Source: Phoronis australis (taxonomy: Eukaryota; Phoronida; Phoronidae). From it: 64,000 nt of DNA. The notes beneath the pieces are model-generated. The model made no database searches. It saw only the letters and a program-made list of their open reading frames with translations, and was not told the DNA's origin. The position numbers and the translations under genes are program-made. Below, in pieces: positions 47,938-58,915 of the stretch; positions within the stretch are counted from its first letter, which is position 1; every line of letters begins with the position of its first letter. The stretch covers positions 330,372-394,371 of the forward strand of contig NMRA01000387.1 of NCBI GenBank assembly GCA_002633005.1, given 5' to 3'.

Positions 47938-50510
47938 AAAGTGACCAAAACAGAACAAGACGTGCCCATGTGCTACGTTTGCTTTAAACTGAGATGGCAA
48001 TGAATAAAAAGCATCGACATTTGGCGGGCGGGAGCAGTTTAAAAGACAAGTGTAGATGTTGAATGGAGTTGAGAGATGCTTTAAATGTATGATTTACTGG
48101 AGAAATTGGATAGTATATCTATTTAAGGTACATTACACTAGTTTAGCTGCCATTGTTGAATTCTTAAAGCGACTTTGGATCCGCCTTCAGTTGGATTTAG
48201 ACCACCGTTTTGACATTGGATCTCCCATTGTTCCTTAGTCAAAACAGACGTGATGTCTGAGCGCCGGCAGAGCTGACAGTCCATTACTACCTGAGAACAG
48301 GCTCTACAAGCTGACTTGTCACAGCGCCAGTTTATTCGCCGAGTGGGGCCTCGAGCAGTAACGAACTGTCAGTTCTTTGCGAGATCAAAAATCTCTTCTC
48401 ATCTGAGTACTAAGGAAAGTTGAGACCAGTTTTGAAGTGGTAGGTGGTCTGTACTTTTTTCGACGAAACGGGGGTTTAAGAATTTTGGGGGTTAAAAACC
48501 ACGGTTGTTCGATATTGACTTAGTTGTTATCGAATGAGCCGCCAACTCAAGCCGCAGGCAATGCGCTTATGTGCCATTTTTAATTCGTAATGTTCTTACT
48601 AGTAACGGAAGTTGCTTGATGAAAAATGGAAGTTACAACATTGTTTAGTTACCAATCCGACGTCATGTTTCAATTTCGAGTAAAGCACTGCTTCAGTTTA
48701 AGTGACATTACGATTAAGAAAACTAGCCCCAGCCGCACGCTCTGCTTACGAGCTCAATGAACTCGATAAACCAGTGATTATTTATTTGGTTATGTCACCG
48801 TTATCTACGAATATATGTCACACATCAGCGAGAATTGGTGGTTTGTAATAAAATTGTTTTATAGATCTGGACAAACCTAAAAAATTAAAAAAGTCTCCCG
48901 TTCAGAAATAATCTCAAAATGCGTTTTTTCGGTGGTAAAAACGATAATATTTAACTCAAACTATGCTTTATTCACAAACGGGGCATAAAATGGATTAAAC
49001 ATGGCGATAGGCTGTAGCTGGCACGGCGATTTCGTTCTACAATCACTCTTTTGATACCTTGTGGTTCGGTTTGATAGATATATGACACAATAAAGGTGTA
49101 TATTCGATAATAAAGTAGGTAACTAGAACAAAACGTGGTTTTTCTTTATAGCGTCTCGCTGATGATTCAAAATCGAGTGCTGCATAGCCCGGATGAGAAA
49201 AGATTATAATAGGCCGGTGCAACTCAGTTGCCAACTTAATTAAAACTGCATTTCAACGTCTGTTAGCTGGATAAAACGAATTCCTATTCTTCATAAACTT
49301 TGATCGGTTTCATGACATCCCTCACCTTATCGTAACAGGATACTGTTTCCGTCACCAGCTCAGTCTCGGGCAATCCATGCATGCGTTATTTTCGAATTCG
49401 TTGTGAAGACGGTTTTCTGGAGTCGCTGATGGTTTCGATGTTCTTGGTGATAACGGAAAGAGAATATCACGACAAGGCGCAGTACGTGAGCGATTTTATG
49501 AGAGTAAACGGCCTAATTCGATTTTCATTTTCATGCAGCAAACAGTGCAAAAGGCAGCTTGAAAATACCAAAATCGTTCACTTATATGGTTACCGCAGTC
49601 TGAAATTGAATGGCAGCCGAACTCACGTCGCGTGTTAGAAACTCAATCCCCATTGCACGGAGTAACTCAAAATTATTGGACATATTTCGAACAAAAATAA
49701 CTTGAAAAAGAGACGTATTTAAACGCCGCTAATTGGCAGCATGGCGAAGGTGTGGAAGTTTTTATTTACATTCTTCAAATGGAAGTGAACACACATTTGC
49801 TCTATTTGCCGCGGGAGCCTTTACATCATTACAGAACTTGAAACGAGGCGTTTCGGAAGTGGTGTTTTGTTTCATAGGTGTGCTTGCAAACTTCTTCATC
49901 CCGAAGTTATCTCCATGAAAGAAACGTGGATGCAGAATTAGACCGACACCTACTTCTCGGTCTTCCAATGAGTTATAAAATCCCTCAGTGGAGTTCTGGT
50001 AGTGGGATAGCGCTGTTTGTCTGTTGGCTCAGTAGTTATCTCATGCAAATGGTGGTTTTGGGGTGAAAACTGTTAGTTTTGCTGACTTTTACTCGTTTCT
50101 TTGATAGCCCGTTTCACTTCCGGTAGACACAAACAATCAATAAAGCAATGAACAGTGCCGAAACACCAGACAGCAACGAGTGTCGGTGTTATTCTGAAAT
50201 CGTTGGCATAATTTTGGAGGCCAAGGGGTGGTGGAAATAACTAGGGGTTGGAGTAACAGTTTAGGGTTGGTAAACGCGAGATTATTTCGTATTAAAGAAG
50301 AGAATTGTTTATCACTTGCCATTGTCTTCGATGGCCAATTTCCCACTAGCCAAATATTGCATTATCTCAAGTTGACAGTGCATGTTACTTGCAAGGAGAA
50401 CGATGCCCCGCCGCCTTTAAACATAGCAACGTTTTGTTCAGATAAAACGCTTCAATGAATATTGATACAAGGACACTTGGAAAAAAATAATCTGCTAAAA
50501 GTCAAGAAAA
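47938..50510. other. Spacer between TMEM26 D and PDCL3 (convergent genes)
   Basis: About 2.6 kb separating the two convergent 3' ends. Short open frames here (for example 49381-49638) lack start, splice or family support. No repeat family is recognised beyond AT-rich sequence. Confidence 0.5.
48003..48008 (+). terminator. Polyadenylation signal of TMEM26 D
   Basis: AATAAA 66 bases after the stop codon of copy D. Confidence 0.6.
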
Positions 50511-50516
50511 TTTATT
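50511..50516 (-). terminator. Polyadenylation signal of PDCL3
   Basis: On the minus strand AATAAA lies 43 bases beyond the PDCL3 stop codon (tttatt on the + strand). Confidence 0.7.
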
Positions 50517-50558
50517 AAAAACATTATTGTATTGCAACACCCAGAATTACAAACACAG

Positions 50559-53500
50559 CTAGTAATCATCGTCATCATCGTCATCATTAGTGGCACCCCC
50601 TCGTATGCTAGTCGTCATGACATCTCGTATCTCTGGCTTGGGACAAGACTCCAAGGTCGTCTGCACAGCACCTGCTTGAGAAAGCTTCCATTCAAGCTCT
50701 GAAAGAGAATCAAAGTTGGGAGTGTCAAGTACTTAAAATTTAACAGGATTCTAAACCCTCTGCTGGTGATTTCAACCAGTCTTCGTCTTTCCCTGGTAAT
50801 GCACCATTGGCGCTTCACTTTCTTGATAAAAGTAGGATTCAACTAAAAAAAGCTTTTAGTTTGTTGATTACCCCAGCCATGGAATGGAGAAATTCATATT
50901 GTGAAAGTAGAAGACAAATTAGTACTTTTGCCACAGAAGAACCAGACCTCCGAATATGAATTTTATTGTCTGTAGAAATGCTTGTGTCAGAATTCTAATT
51001 CAAAAATGACCACAAGGTGGCGTAAAATCCGTTGAATCTGTCCAAAAACGAAATGCATCATCGCCTCCTTATTAAAAACCTATTTGCTGAATTTCTAGAC
51101 AATACATCAAGGAACTTCGAAGATACAAAGGAAAACGTAAAAAAGTACTATTGCCACTAGGGGGAACTCCAGTAGTCAGATGGGTCTGAAATTGGTAATC
51201 ATCTGTTGAAACACAGCTGCCAAATATTACAAAGTTCTTGCACAGGGTTAAGAAGATACAGCTGCAGACGCAAAAAACAAAATCACCACTAGGGAGCGGC
51301 AGGTCAGTGAAACTTCTCTGAAAATCAGCATGGTCTCTTAATTAGGAACATATCAGACAATTTTCATAATCATTCATCAAGTGCTTTGACAGATAGAACG
51401 ACAGACCCCAAAAAACTGTCAAAGACTAGAAAAATTAAAAAATGGTCACTTGGTGGAGCAGAATCGTCAAAGCCATCCAAAAATAAAACCTATTAATTTT
51501 GCCAAATTCCATGAAAATGCATCCAAGAATTCCAAAGATACATAGGAAACAGTAAAAAAGTAAAATTGTTACTAGGGGGCACAGCGGTAGTCGGATCAGT
51601 CCAAAATTCATCGTCATCTGTTGTCAGTTTCACAAGAAGACATCAGCCAAATCTCATAAAGATCCTGTCGGGCGTTTAGGAGATACCACAGCAGACGCCA
51701 GACAGAGGTGACAGCAATACCACCCAAATGTAAATATGTGGACGCATAAAAATATGTGGCCACATGACCCAATCAATGGCAGATTGGTAAAAAAGTAAAA
51801 ATCAAATTCTACAAACTTTCTGCTTTCAGAAAATATATAATTTTAGAGAGTTAAAATCTACAGTTTTGTAACTACCTGGCAAAGTACACAGACTTGTAGT
51901 AAATATGATCATACCTATCCTTGACAATAACTGGACTTAAAAACTAAGACCAACAATCTCACCATCTTGTTTAATATTCATTCCACCAAACACCAGAGGT
52001 CCGACCCACTGTGTCTTGAGCTCGCCCTCAAAGTAGATGAAAATTGTGGGGAGATTCTTGTCCGGGTAATTTGATATACACACGGAAGACTCGCTTCGTA
52101 TGAATTTGGTCTGTGGGAACTTCTGAGCTAGCTTGACCAGATGCTGGTTCAGTAGAGTACACAACGGTATGCTAGAAAAAAGGGGAGCTTACCATCAGTC
52201 TTCTGAAATCGTGTGCAAATCCAGAGAGCTTAGGTGCTCGAGAACTCCCTTTATGAACCAATCTTCATCAAAGAGATGACTACAAGCTTAGAACTTTCTC
52301 AACAGAACCACAAGCTCATTTAAAAGGATACTATTTTTATTAGTGAATTCACATAAAAGTGACTCTGAATCATTCAACTCTACAACTGGTATCAGCACTG
52401 AGATATCAGGGGTGGATCCAGGATTTTGAGTTACAGGGTGCGAGGAGAGAGTATTAGCCAGGACCTTGCCCGTAAGACATTCGCACCCCTGAACTGGAAG
52501 AATTTAAGGGGGTGGGGGCATGACCCCCTTGCCCCCCATCTAAATCCAACACTGGATATTAAAGCATCATTATTCAATAAGGCATAATGGCATTGTAGTA
52601 TTCTTTAAGCAAGGTTTATATTTCAAACAATCATAAGCCTTTACCCAGGTTTGTAGACATGTATGACTACCCAGACTCCTTGGCCTGCCTTATTCACTTC
52701 AGTCACCCAATCAGATTTTGTTATCTCTTTGACGTCACCGTAACATGACTTCTGGATGGCTTGCTGCATTTCTGCTAACCTCTGTCGCCTGAAACACAGT
52801 TTGTAATATTTTACAGGTACTAATTTCCATGTACTACTTATTTATGTGGAACGTGAATCCCTTTACTTATAACAATGACTTGTGGATAACTTTAATTTCC
52901 CGTACCTGAGAGTCATGCTAGTTGATCACTTTCATAAGCCTAAATGTATCCAGTAATTACGTGTCAAGGAGAGGATATTCCATACCCAGACAAAATGCAA
53001 ATTACACGCAAACACACAGCCATCAAGGTAACAGTACACTTTCAATACCAAGGTTGTTTCAAACCTTTTCCAGTGGCTTCCATCACAAAAATCAATTTAG
53101 GCCACTTACCAATGTGAAATTGGTCTCTACTTGTTGGGGGTGATTTCAGAACATCGAAAAAAACAGACAGTTCATTTTTGCTTCTTTAGACCAAACTCTA
53201 CAAACTGGCTAGTCACAGCATGTCACTTAATGCACTGAGCAGGGGCCCAATGAATAGCCAACTGTCAGTTCTTTGCACACCAAGAAATAATATATGAGTA
53301 AGGAATAACTTCAGACCAGTTTTATTTCATCAGTAAACGATCAAAAGATAGCTCCTCTGACATAACATGGGTTTACGGCCACTTTAATAATATCTAGTAT
53401 CAGACTTAAACCATCAACGAAGGATGCAGACATGAAAATAAAAAAATCTCCTTTGCCCAAAAATTAAGCCAGAGAAGCCATCGGATCAGGTAAGCAGAAA

Positions 53501-56204
53501 TACATATCAAACATCCTTGGGATTAGTATCACATCCATACAGCAGCTGACAAAAATTTTCTTGTTGTAAATTGACAATATTTCTCAGCAAATTTTTCAGA
53601 TGGATTTTGTAATGATTTTCTTCTTTTTCAACTAACCTTGAAAAAACATTTACTATTCCCCACTTCGTTTGCAAAGAAAAACTGCCAAAACTGTCACCAT
53701 TCTATTTTCAATGACTGACTAATTTTTGAAAATTATGGAAACTTGCCAAATGCTGTTTTACTGACAACATTTGCATTCTACAAACCAAGCTGATAACAAA
53801 TGCAATTTTTCTTAAACTTCGACAAAACACTGTTTTCTAAATAACTGAAGAGTTACAGTAACTGTACACAGTGACAGCTGAGCACACACAAACATAGTAG
53901 CCACGTGATATAAACAGGGATGGTGGGGGAAAGCAAGCATACACAGGGAATTACGAGACACGATTACAGCGCGCATGACAAGTCATGATGAGTGATAACT
54001 TGTCCTTATTACTGCAAGCAGAATGAACTGTCAAGATGGAAAAAGGGAGACACTGACTCATGACTTTTGGTGTGTACTGTAACTGTGATGGGATGTTAGT
54101 AACAGTACTTCGTTTATTGTTATGCTTATTTAGTTGCTAGTGTTTACTCTGTTACATAACAAAATTTCAAACAAAATAATCTCCCAATTTACTGTATGGA
54201 CAAGCAACCTACAGTTGCATTTCATCTCAACTTGTGCGAAGATAAGACTGAGTGTCATTGGCTTAAGAATGCGGCGACAGCGATCTCATGCTCACACCCA
54301 CAACCATCCAAACACGAGACTTAACTACTTAATTATTGTCCTTTCTACCTGTAGGCTTCAAACGCTCGTTCCTCCTCTTCATCAACGTCGTCCTCGACTT
54401 CATCCAATTCCCCCAGTGCCATCTCATCATACCCCTTCTCTGAAAAACAAAAGCAACAAACTAACAGTTATTAGAAGTAGCTCGTTCTGTGAGAGCCGAA
54501 AACATCGTTAATTGAACAGAAACCTGGCGTAATTATACAGAACAAACCTTAGGTAGCAATTATGAAATTTAAATTAAAAAATGTTTCCTCACAATGAAAA
54601 CAGTGTCTTACTAATATGTACAAAAACTTAACACCTAAATATTCAATGTCAAAACGCAATGACAGTGAAAGCATATATTATGTTAACAGCAACATTTAAT
54701 CCAAATACATTTTTCTTGATAATGTTAAGATTGTCATTCATCAGTTCCTATGATACCGTCACTCTAAATAACTTTCAGTACAATTGCATCATACTAAAGT
54801 AATTGAAGTAACAACAAAGGAGAGCAAACGAAACAAAAGTATAAGATTTTGTACCCTTTTCTTTTTTCGTGACAAAAACGTTCAAGATAAACACCATTGT
54901 CTTTCAGTACATGTATGACATACATGCATACATATATTCAGGTAGCTGCAAGCCTCATTTAAAAATTTAGCTGCTCTAATACCTGTAGTTCTCTTCTCAA
55001 TCGTGTGTTCTAGTAAGTCAATGACATCCTCTTCCTTGAACTCTTTCTCAGGGATGATTCCCTTTGCGCGGAGTACATCATTCCATTCAGTGTCTTCATT
55101 AGGGTCCTGGGTACAAGTACAAAATATGAACACAAGACTTCTAAAATCAAAGGATCAGTTGAGACGATGGCGTCGTTTTATGGGGCAAAGTGATGCAGAA
55201 GTTGCAGCTAAAGGCCAGTTAACATAACTGCATATAAGTTACTACACATCTAACGTACCTATCAGGACAGTAGTAGTTCTCCAAAGCAATGCAATATTTA
55301 TTGGGCATTGGTATAATGGCTTCACATGTTCAACATATAGTTGGCTCTTTTGCCATTAGCAAGTGAAGTTACTGGTACTTTAAAGTCATGAATCCTACAC
55401 GGTAAAACTTCCTCAAATTTGAACAAACAATAATTGGCAAAATTGTCATTTTCTCATTTTTCAAACACTCACTGTCTTACGAGCATGCGTATTGGTTAAC
55501 GTTGCTCTGAGAAAGTAATGGGACAGGCGTCTTTATTGTGAATGTTTGTGGTTGAATTTGGGAAAATCTTGAGGTACTGATGATGTTTACTGGTGTCCTT
55601 GTCAACAAAGGTAGTTGGTCAGGAGTCCCTTGGCCTTGAATTAAATCTGACCTAACAGAATTTCGTGGACTTATCCCAGTTATCGTGGTCAAAGTCACAA
55701 ATTATCACAGAAACTATGTTTTCATGTAGTTTGTTTGATGTTTTCTCCTTTTTTAATGAGCTAAGAAGATGATCACCAGAACTCCTACGTTCCAGTGATA
55801 ATGTATCACTATTCACCGACCAGTCACTGATACCAAAAAGTTAAAACAATAAACGGTTGACATGTATCAATTGTATGTAGGTCAGACTAGTTTTTAAACA
55901 AATTCAAGAAGCAGCTAGGTTAGCTACAATTGGATATTTAAGATTTTGTACCGAAAACAGAGGCCCGACATAATCTCATCACTGTCAGTGTCACGAGTGT
56001 GCAGTGAGCAAGACATTTCCATATAAGGTAATGACCAATGTAAACTAATACAAACTGTACCGTGCGTAAATCACCGGCATTTGAGACGGCGGGTTACTGG
56101 CGGATTTGTAGCTGAAGGCTGGCACAAATTGCTACTAAGTCATGCCACTTCCAGGATCTAACATAAAACGGATGTAACGAACCAACTTCCACACCTACCT
56201 GCAT
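50559..56204 (-). CDS. PDCL3: Phosducin-like protein 3 (6 exons, complete)
   Basis: Minus-strand exons in order: 56204-56199 (just ATGCAG, Met-Gln, then gtaggt), 55106-54983, 54439-54349, 52788-52645, 52171-51963 and 50698-50559. They sum to 714 nt with consistent phases, giving 237 residues against about 239 in vertebrate PDCL3. The N-terminal helical part has [17 protein letters not shown] and an acidic [11 protein letters not shown] segment. The thioredoxin-like domain covers about residues 85-195, with [34 protein letters not shown] and GPLVFGGMN. The C-terminus ends in an Asp-rich tail. The family are cytosolic co-chaperones of the CCT/TRiC chaperonin that assist folding of actin and tubulin; PDCL2 is the sister group and cannot be wholly excluded. 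The two-codon first exon is conserved from mammals, which fixes the start. Intron 4 holds a 148-bp mobile element, and intron 5 (3'-most) a diverged tandem repeat. Confidence 0.95.
50990..51710. repeat. Diverged long tandem repeat in the 3'-most PDCL3 intron
   Basis: Segments around 51115-51205 and 51530-51625 align (aagatacaaaggaaaacgta / aagatacataggaaacagta, then actaggggg and gtagtcrgat) at about 416-base spacing, with partial units before and between that carry cactaggg-type blocks. Non-coding. Confidence 0.55.
52407..52554 (-). mobile_element. 148-bp inverted-repeat element in a PDCL3 intron
   Basis: On the minus strand it aligns with the element at 19333-19489 (gttggatttag start; gaatgtctta; cctggctaata; aaaatcctggatccacccctg end). 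It is bounded by gatat on both sides (52402-52406 and 52555-52559), a likely target duplication. No coding potential. Confidence 0.75.
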
Positions 56205-56520
56205 TCTGTTTCAACAGAATTCCAGTGAGCTTTCACGAGAGAGTTATTGTAGGCCTACTTCCGGGTGAATCATTACAAAAATGAGGTAAATGCTATTGAT
56301 GATTCGTGCAGGATGTAACGATGACGCTTCTCTCTATAGATGGCGCATACATAAGAGTTTCCACACCCCTGCAGGTGGCATTCTAGTTTGCTCCACAGGA
56401 TGTACAACGATCAGAAAAAATGAAAAGTAATGCTGGGTCAAAGACTTCAAAAACCCTCAACAAAAGTCCATTGAAACTTAGTCAATTACCGATAATGACC
56501 AACACGGCAAAACAACGACC

Positions 56521-56550
56521 AAGGAGTGTACATAGAGTTATACACTCCTT
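56521..56550. repeat. 10-bp-arm hairpin upstream of PDCL3
   Basis: aaggagtgta (56521-56530) and tacactcctt (56541-56550) form a stem with a 10-base loop, 317 bases upstream of the PDCL3 start. It is more likely the edge of an old element than a regulatory site. Confidence 0.5.
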
Positions 56551-56576
56551 GCTATGACACCGCACTCCCGCTACCT

Positions 56577-56740
56577 AATAGATTATAATGCAACGGCTCA
56601 GGTGCTAGCCGAATCAGGGGGCAGAGCGCTATGCGCCCTTTTCGGTAAATATGAAATGTTAAGAAATATGGGTTTAAAAACTTTTACCAAATGCTTTGAC
56701 GATTACATTAGCTTAGTAATGGAGTATTTTTTTGGATTCA
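56577..56740 (+). pseudogene. Short LINE reverse-transcriptase C-terminal fragment
   Basis: The frame reads YNATAQVLAESGGRAL, then ALFGKYEMLRNMGLKTFTK, then CFDDYIS, a pattern found in the thumb and C-terminal region of non-LTR reverse transcriptases of invertebrates. Only about 55 codons are recognisable and the surrounding sequence is AT-rich debris. Confidence 0.5.
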
Positions 56741-56822
56741 CGACTATAAATATGTTTCTCACACTGGGAAATGGTTCGTTCTGGCTAGTGCCCTTCGGCT
56801 TTTCCTAGGCCGGAGTACATAA

Positions 56823-57501
56823 ATACGTACGAAGTCTTATACGGAGACACAGGCTGGGCAGCAGCCCTGAGTTTATAACTAACAAAAGAACATGATCCGT
56901 TAATGGGCATTATAGACTGTGATTGATGCAAAATGTTTATTTACTCATGATTATAAGTAAGCATAACTTGAGCTCAACTATCAAAGTGAAGGGATTTGGT
57001 TGACTGGAAAACTAAATCAAATTTTATGTGACTTTTAATACAGAATAGTGCATTGAAAACCATGTGTTTCTTCCCTGGGCATCTCTGCTAGCACTTAACT
57101 TAGGTCAGGAATGTTGCCATTAGACGAGGTGGAATTAGGGAGGTTTGCGGGAACGCGCGAAAGATTATGTAAAGTGTGTATACTAACCAAAATATAATTC
57201 GAAAATGGTTCACACCATAAATGGTCGTTTCACAACGGATTTCCCAAGTGAATCCCCCCTTCTAGACTGGTTTATGAATAATGCAGAAGCTCTGGCAAAT
57301 TTTTTACTAGAGCACCGAATTCCCGCAAGAGTAGCACGCATTTAAGTATAACAGATTAATTTGTATCCGATAGAGGCTGAGCACGTATTGCATAAAAGTA
57401 TATCATTTTGTTTTTGTATTGCATTATGTGATGCATTCATGTTATTATAATAAATAATAAATATATGATTATATGGAAAACTAATCTTTTCAGTTGTTAA
57501 C
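56823..57501. repeat. 679-bp block, first copy of a near-identical tandem pair
   Basis: Starts atacgtacgaagtctt and ends cagttgttaac just before the single N at 57502. The copy at 57503-58185 differs by a 4-base insertion and a handful of substitutions. No gene inside. Confidence 0.92.
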
Positions 57502-57502
57502 N

Positions 57503-58185
57503 ATACGTACGAAGTCTTATACGGAGACACAGGCTGGGCAGCAGCCCTGAGTTTATAACTAACAAAAGAACACGATCCGTTAATGGGCATTATAGACTGT
57601 GATTGATGCAAAATGTTTATTTACTCATGATTATAACTGAGTAAGCATAACTTGAGCTCAACTATCAAAGTGAAGGGATTTGGTTGACTGGAAAACTGAA
57701 TCAAATTTTATGTGACTTTTAATACAGAATATTTCATTGAAAACCATGTGTTTCTTCCCTGGGCATCTCTGCTAGCACTTAACTGAGGTCAGGAATGTTG
57801 CCATTAGACGAGGTGGAATTAGGGAGGTTTGCGGGAACGCGCGAAAGATTATGTAAAGTGTGTATACTAACCAAAATATAATTCGAAAATGGTTCACACC
57901 ATAAATGGTCGTTTCACAACGGATTTCCCAAGTGAATCCCCCCTTCTAGACTGGTTTATGAATAATGCAGAAGCTCTGGCAAATTTTTTACTAGAGCACC
58001 GAATTCCCGCAAGAGTAGCACGCATTTAAGTATAACAGATTAATTTGTATCCGATAGAGGCTGAGCACGTATTGCATAAAAGTATATCATTTTGTTTTTG
58101 TATTGCATTATGTGATGCATTCATGTTATTATAATAAATAATAAATATATGATTATATGGAAAACTAATCTTTTCAGTTGTTAAC
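57503..58185. repeat. 683-bp block, second copy
   Basis: Begins immediately after the single N and repeats 56823-57501, with tgag inserted near 57637 and a few base changes (for example acatgatc to acacgatc). The pattern of an N between two about 99 percent identical blocks points to unmerged alleles. Confidence 0.92.
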
Positions 58186-58915
58186 GCCCATGGATTTTAT
58201 TCATTAACGAGTTCAGTACTTTTTCGCAACGGGTAAATGTGTGCAAGGATAAATGTTCGTTCAGTCACAACGTAATGCGACACTGAGAGGTTGGAAGGTC
58301 ACGGATTCATAATAAAATCACAAAACATGGTGGATTTTGCAGTTACGTAGCTCAGTTCTAGCTAATAGCTTCAAGAGGTCTATCCTACTCAACGATAATA
58401 CTAAAACTGTGTTTTCCGGCCGCAAAAAACGACAATGTCCCTTTATTAATGGAAGGCAAGTTGAAGTGAAAGGAGTGTTTCCTCAACGCAAAACCAGTTA
58501 CGTGTGTTTATTAAACTATTTCCGATATGTAAGTTTCTTGTCCTCTAACACTCTTCGTACGAGTGTTCTTTGAAACTTTTTTCGACGGTTGCATTAACTT
58601 TTGCTCAACAAATAACAACGGTTTTGAAAAATATGGGGTCCACTGATGTCCAGATTGTTGGAACTCTGTTGTCTTGGCAGACTAAAAGGATGGTCAGGCC
58701 CAAATGAACGCGCGATCACATGTTATTCAAGTATTACTGGAGATATTTCAGGACTAATATACACGCTTTAAACAATCCCACTGAGAAAACAAAAAAATCA
58801 ATTTGGTCACATGACTGTAAATAGGCGCTCGACAAAACAGCTTTGAATCGCAACTGTTAAGAAGTGACCATCGAGTTAAACCAACATGTAGTTTATTTAA
58901 GCAACCAGTCCGGTG

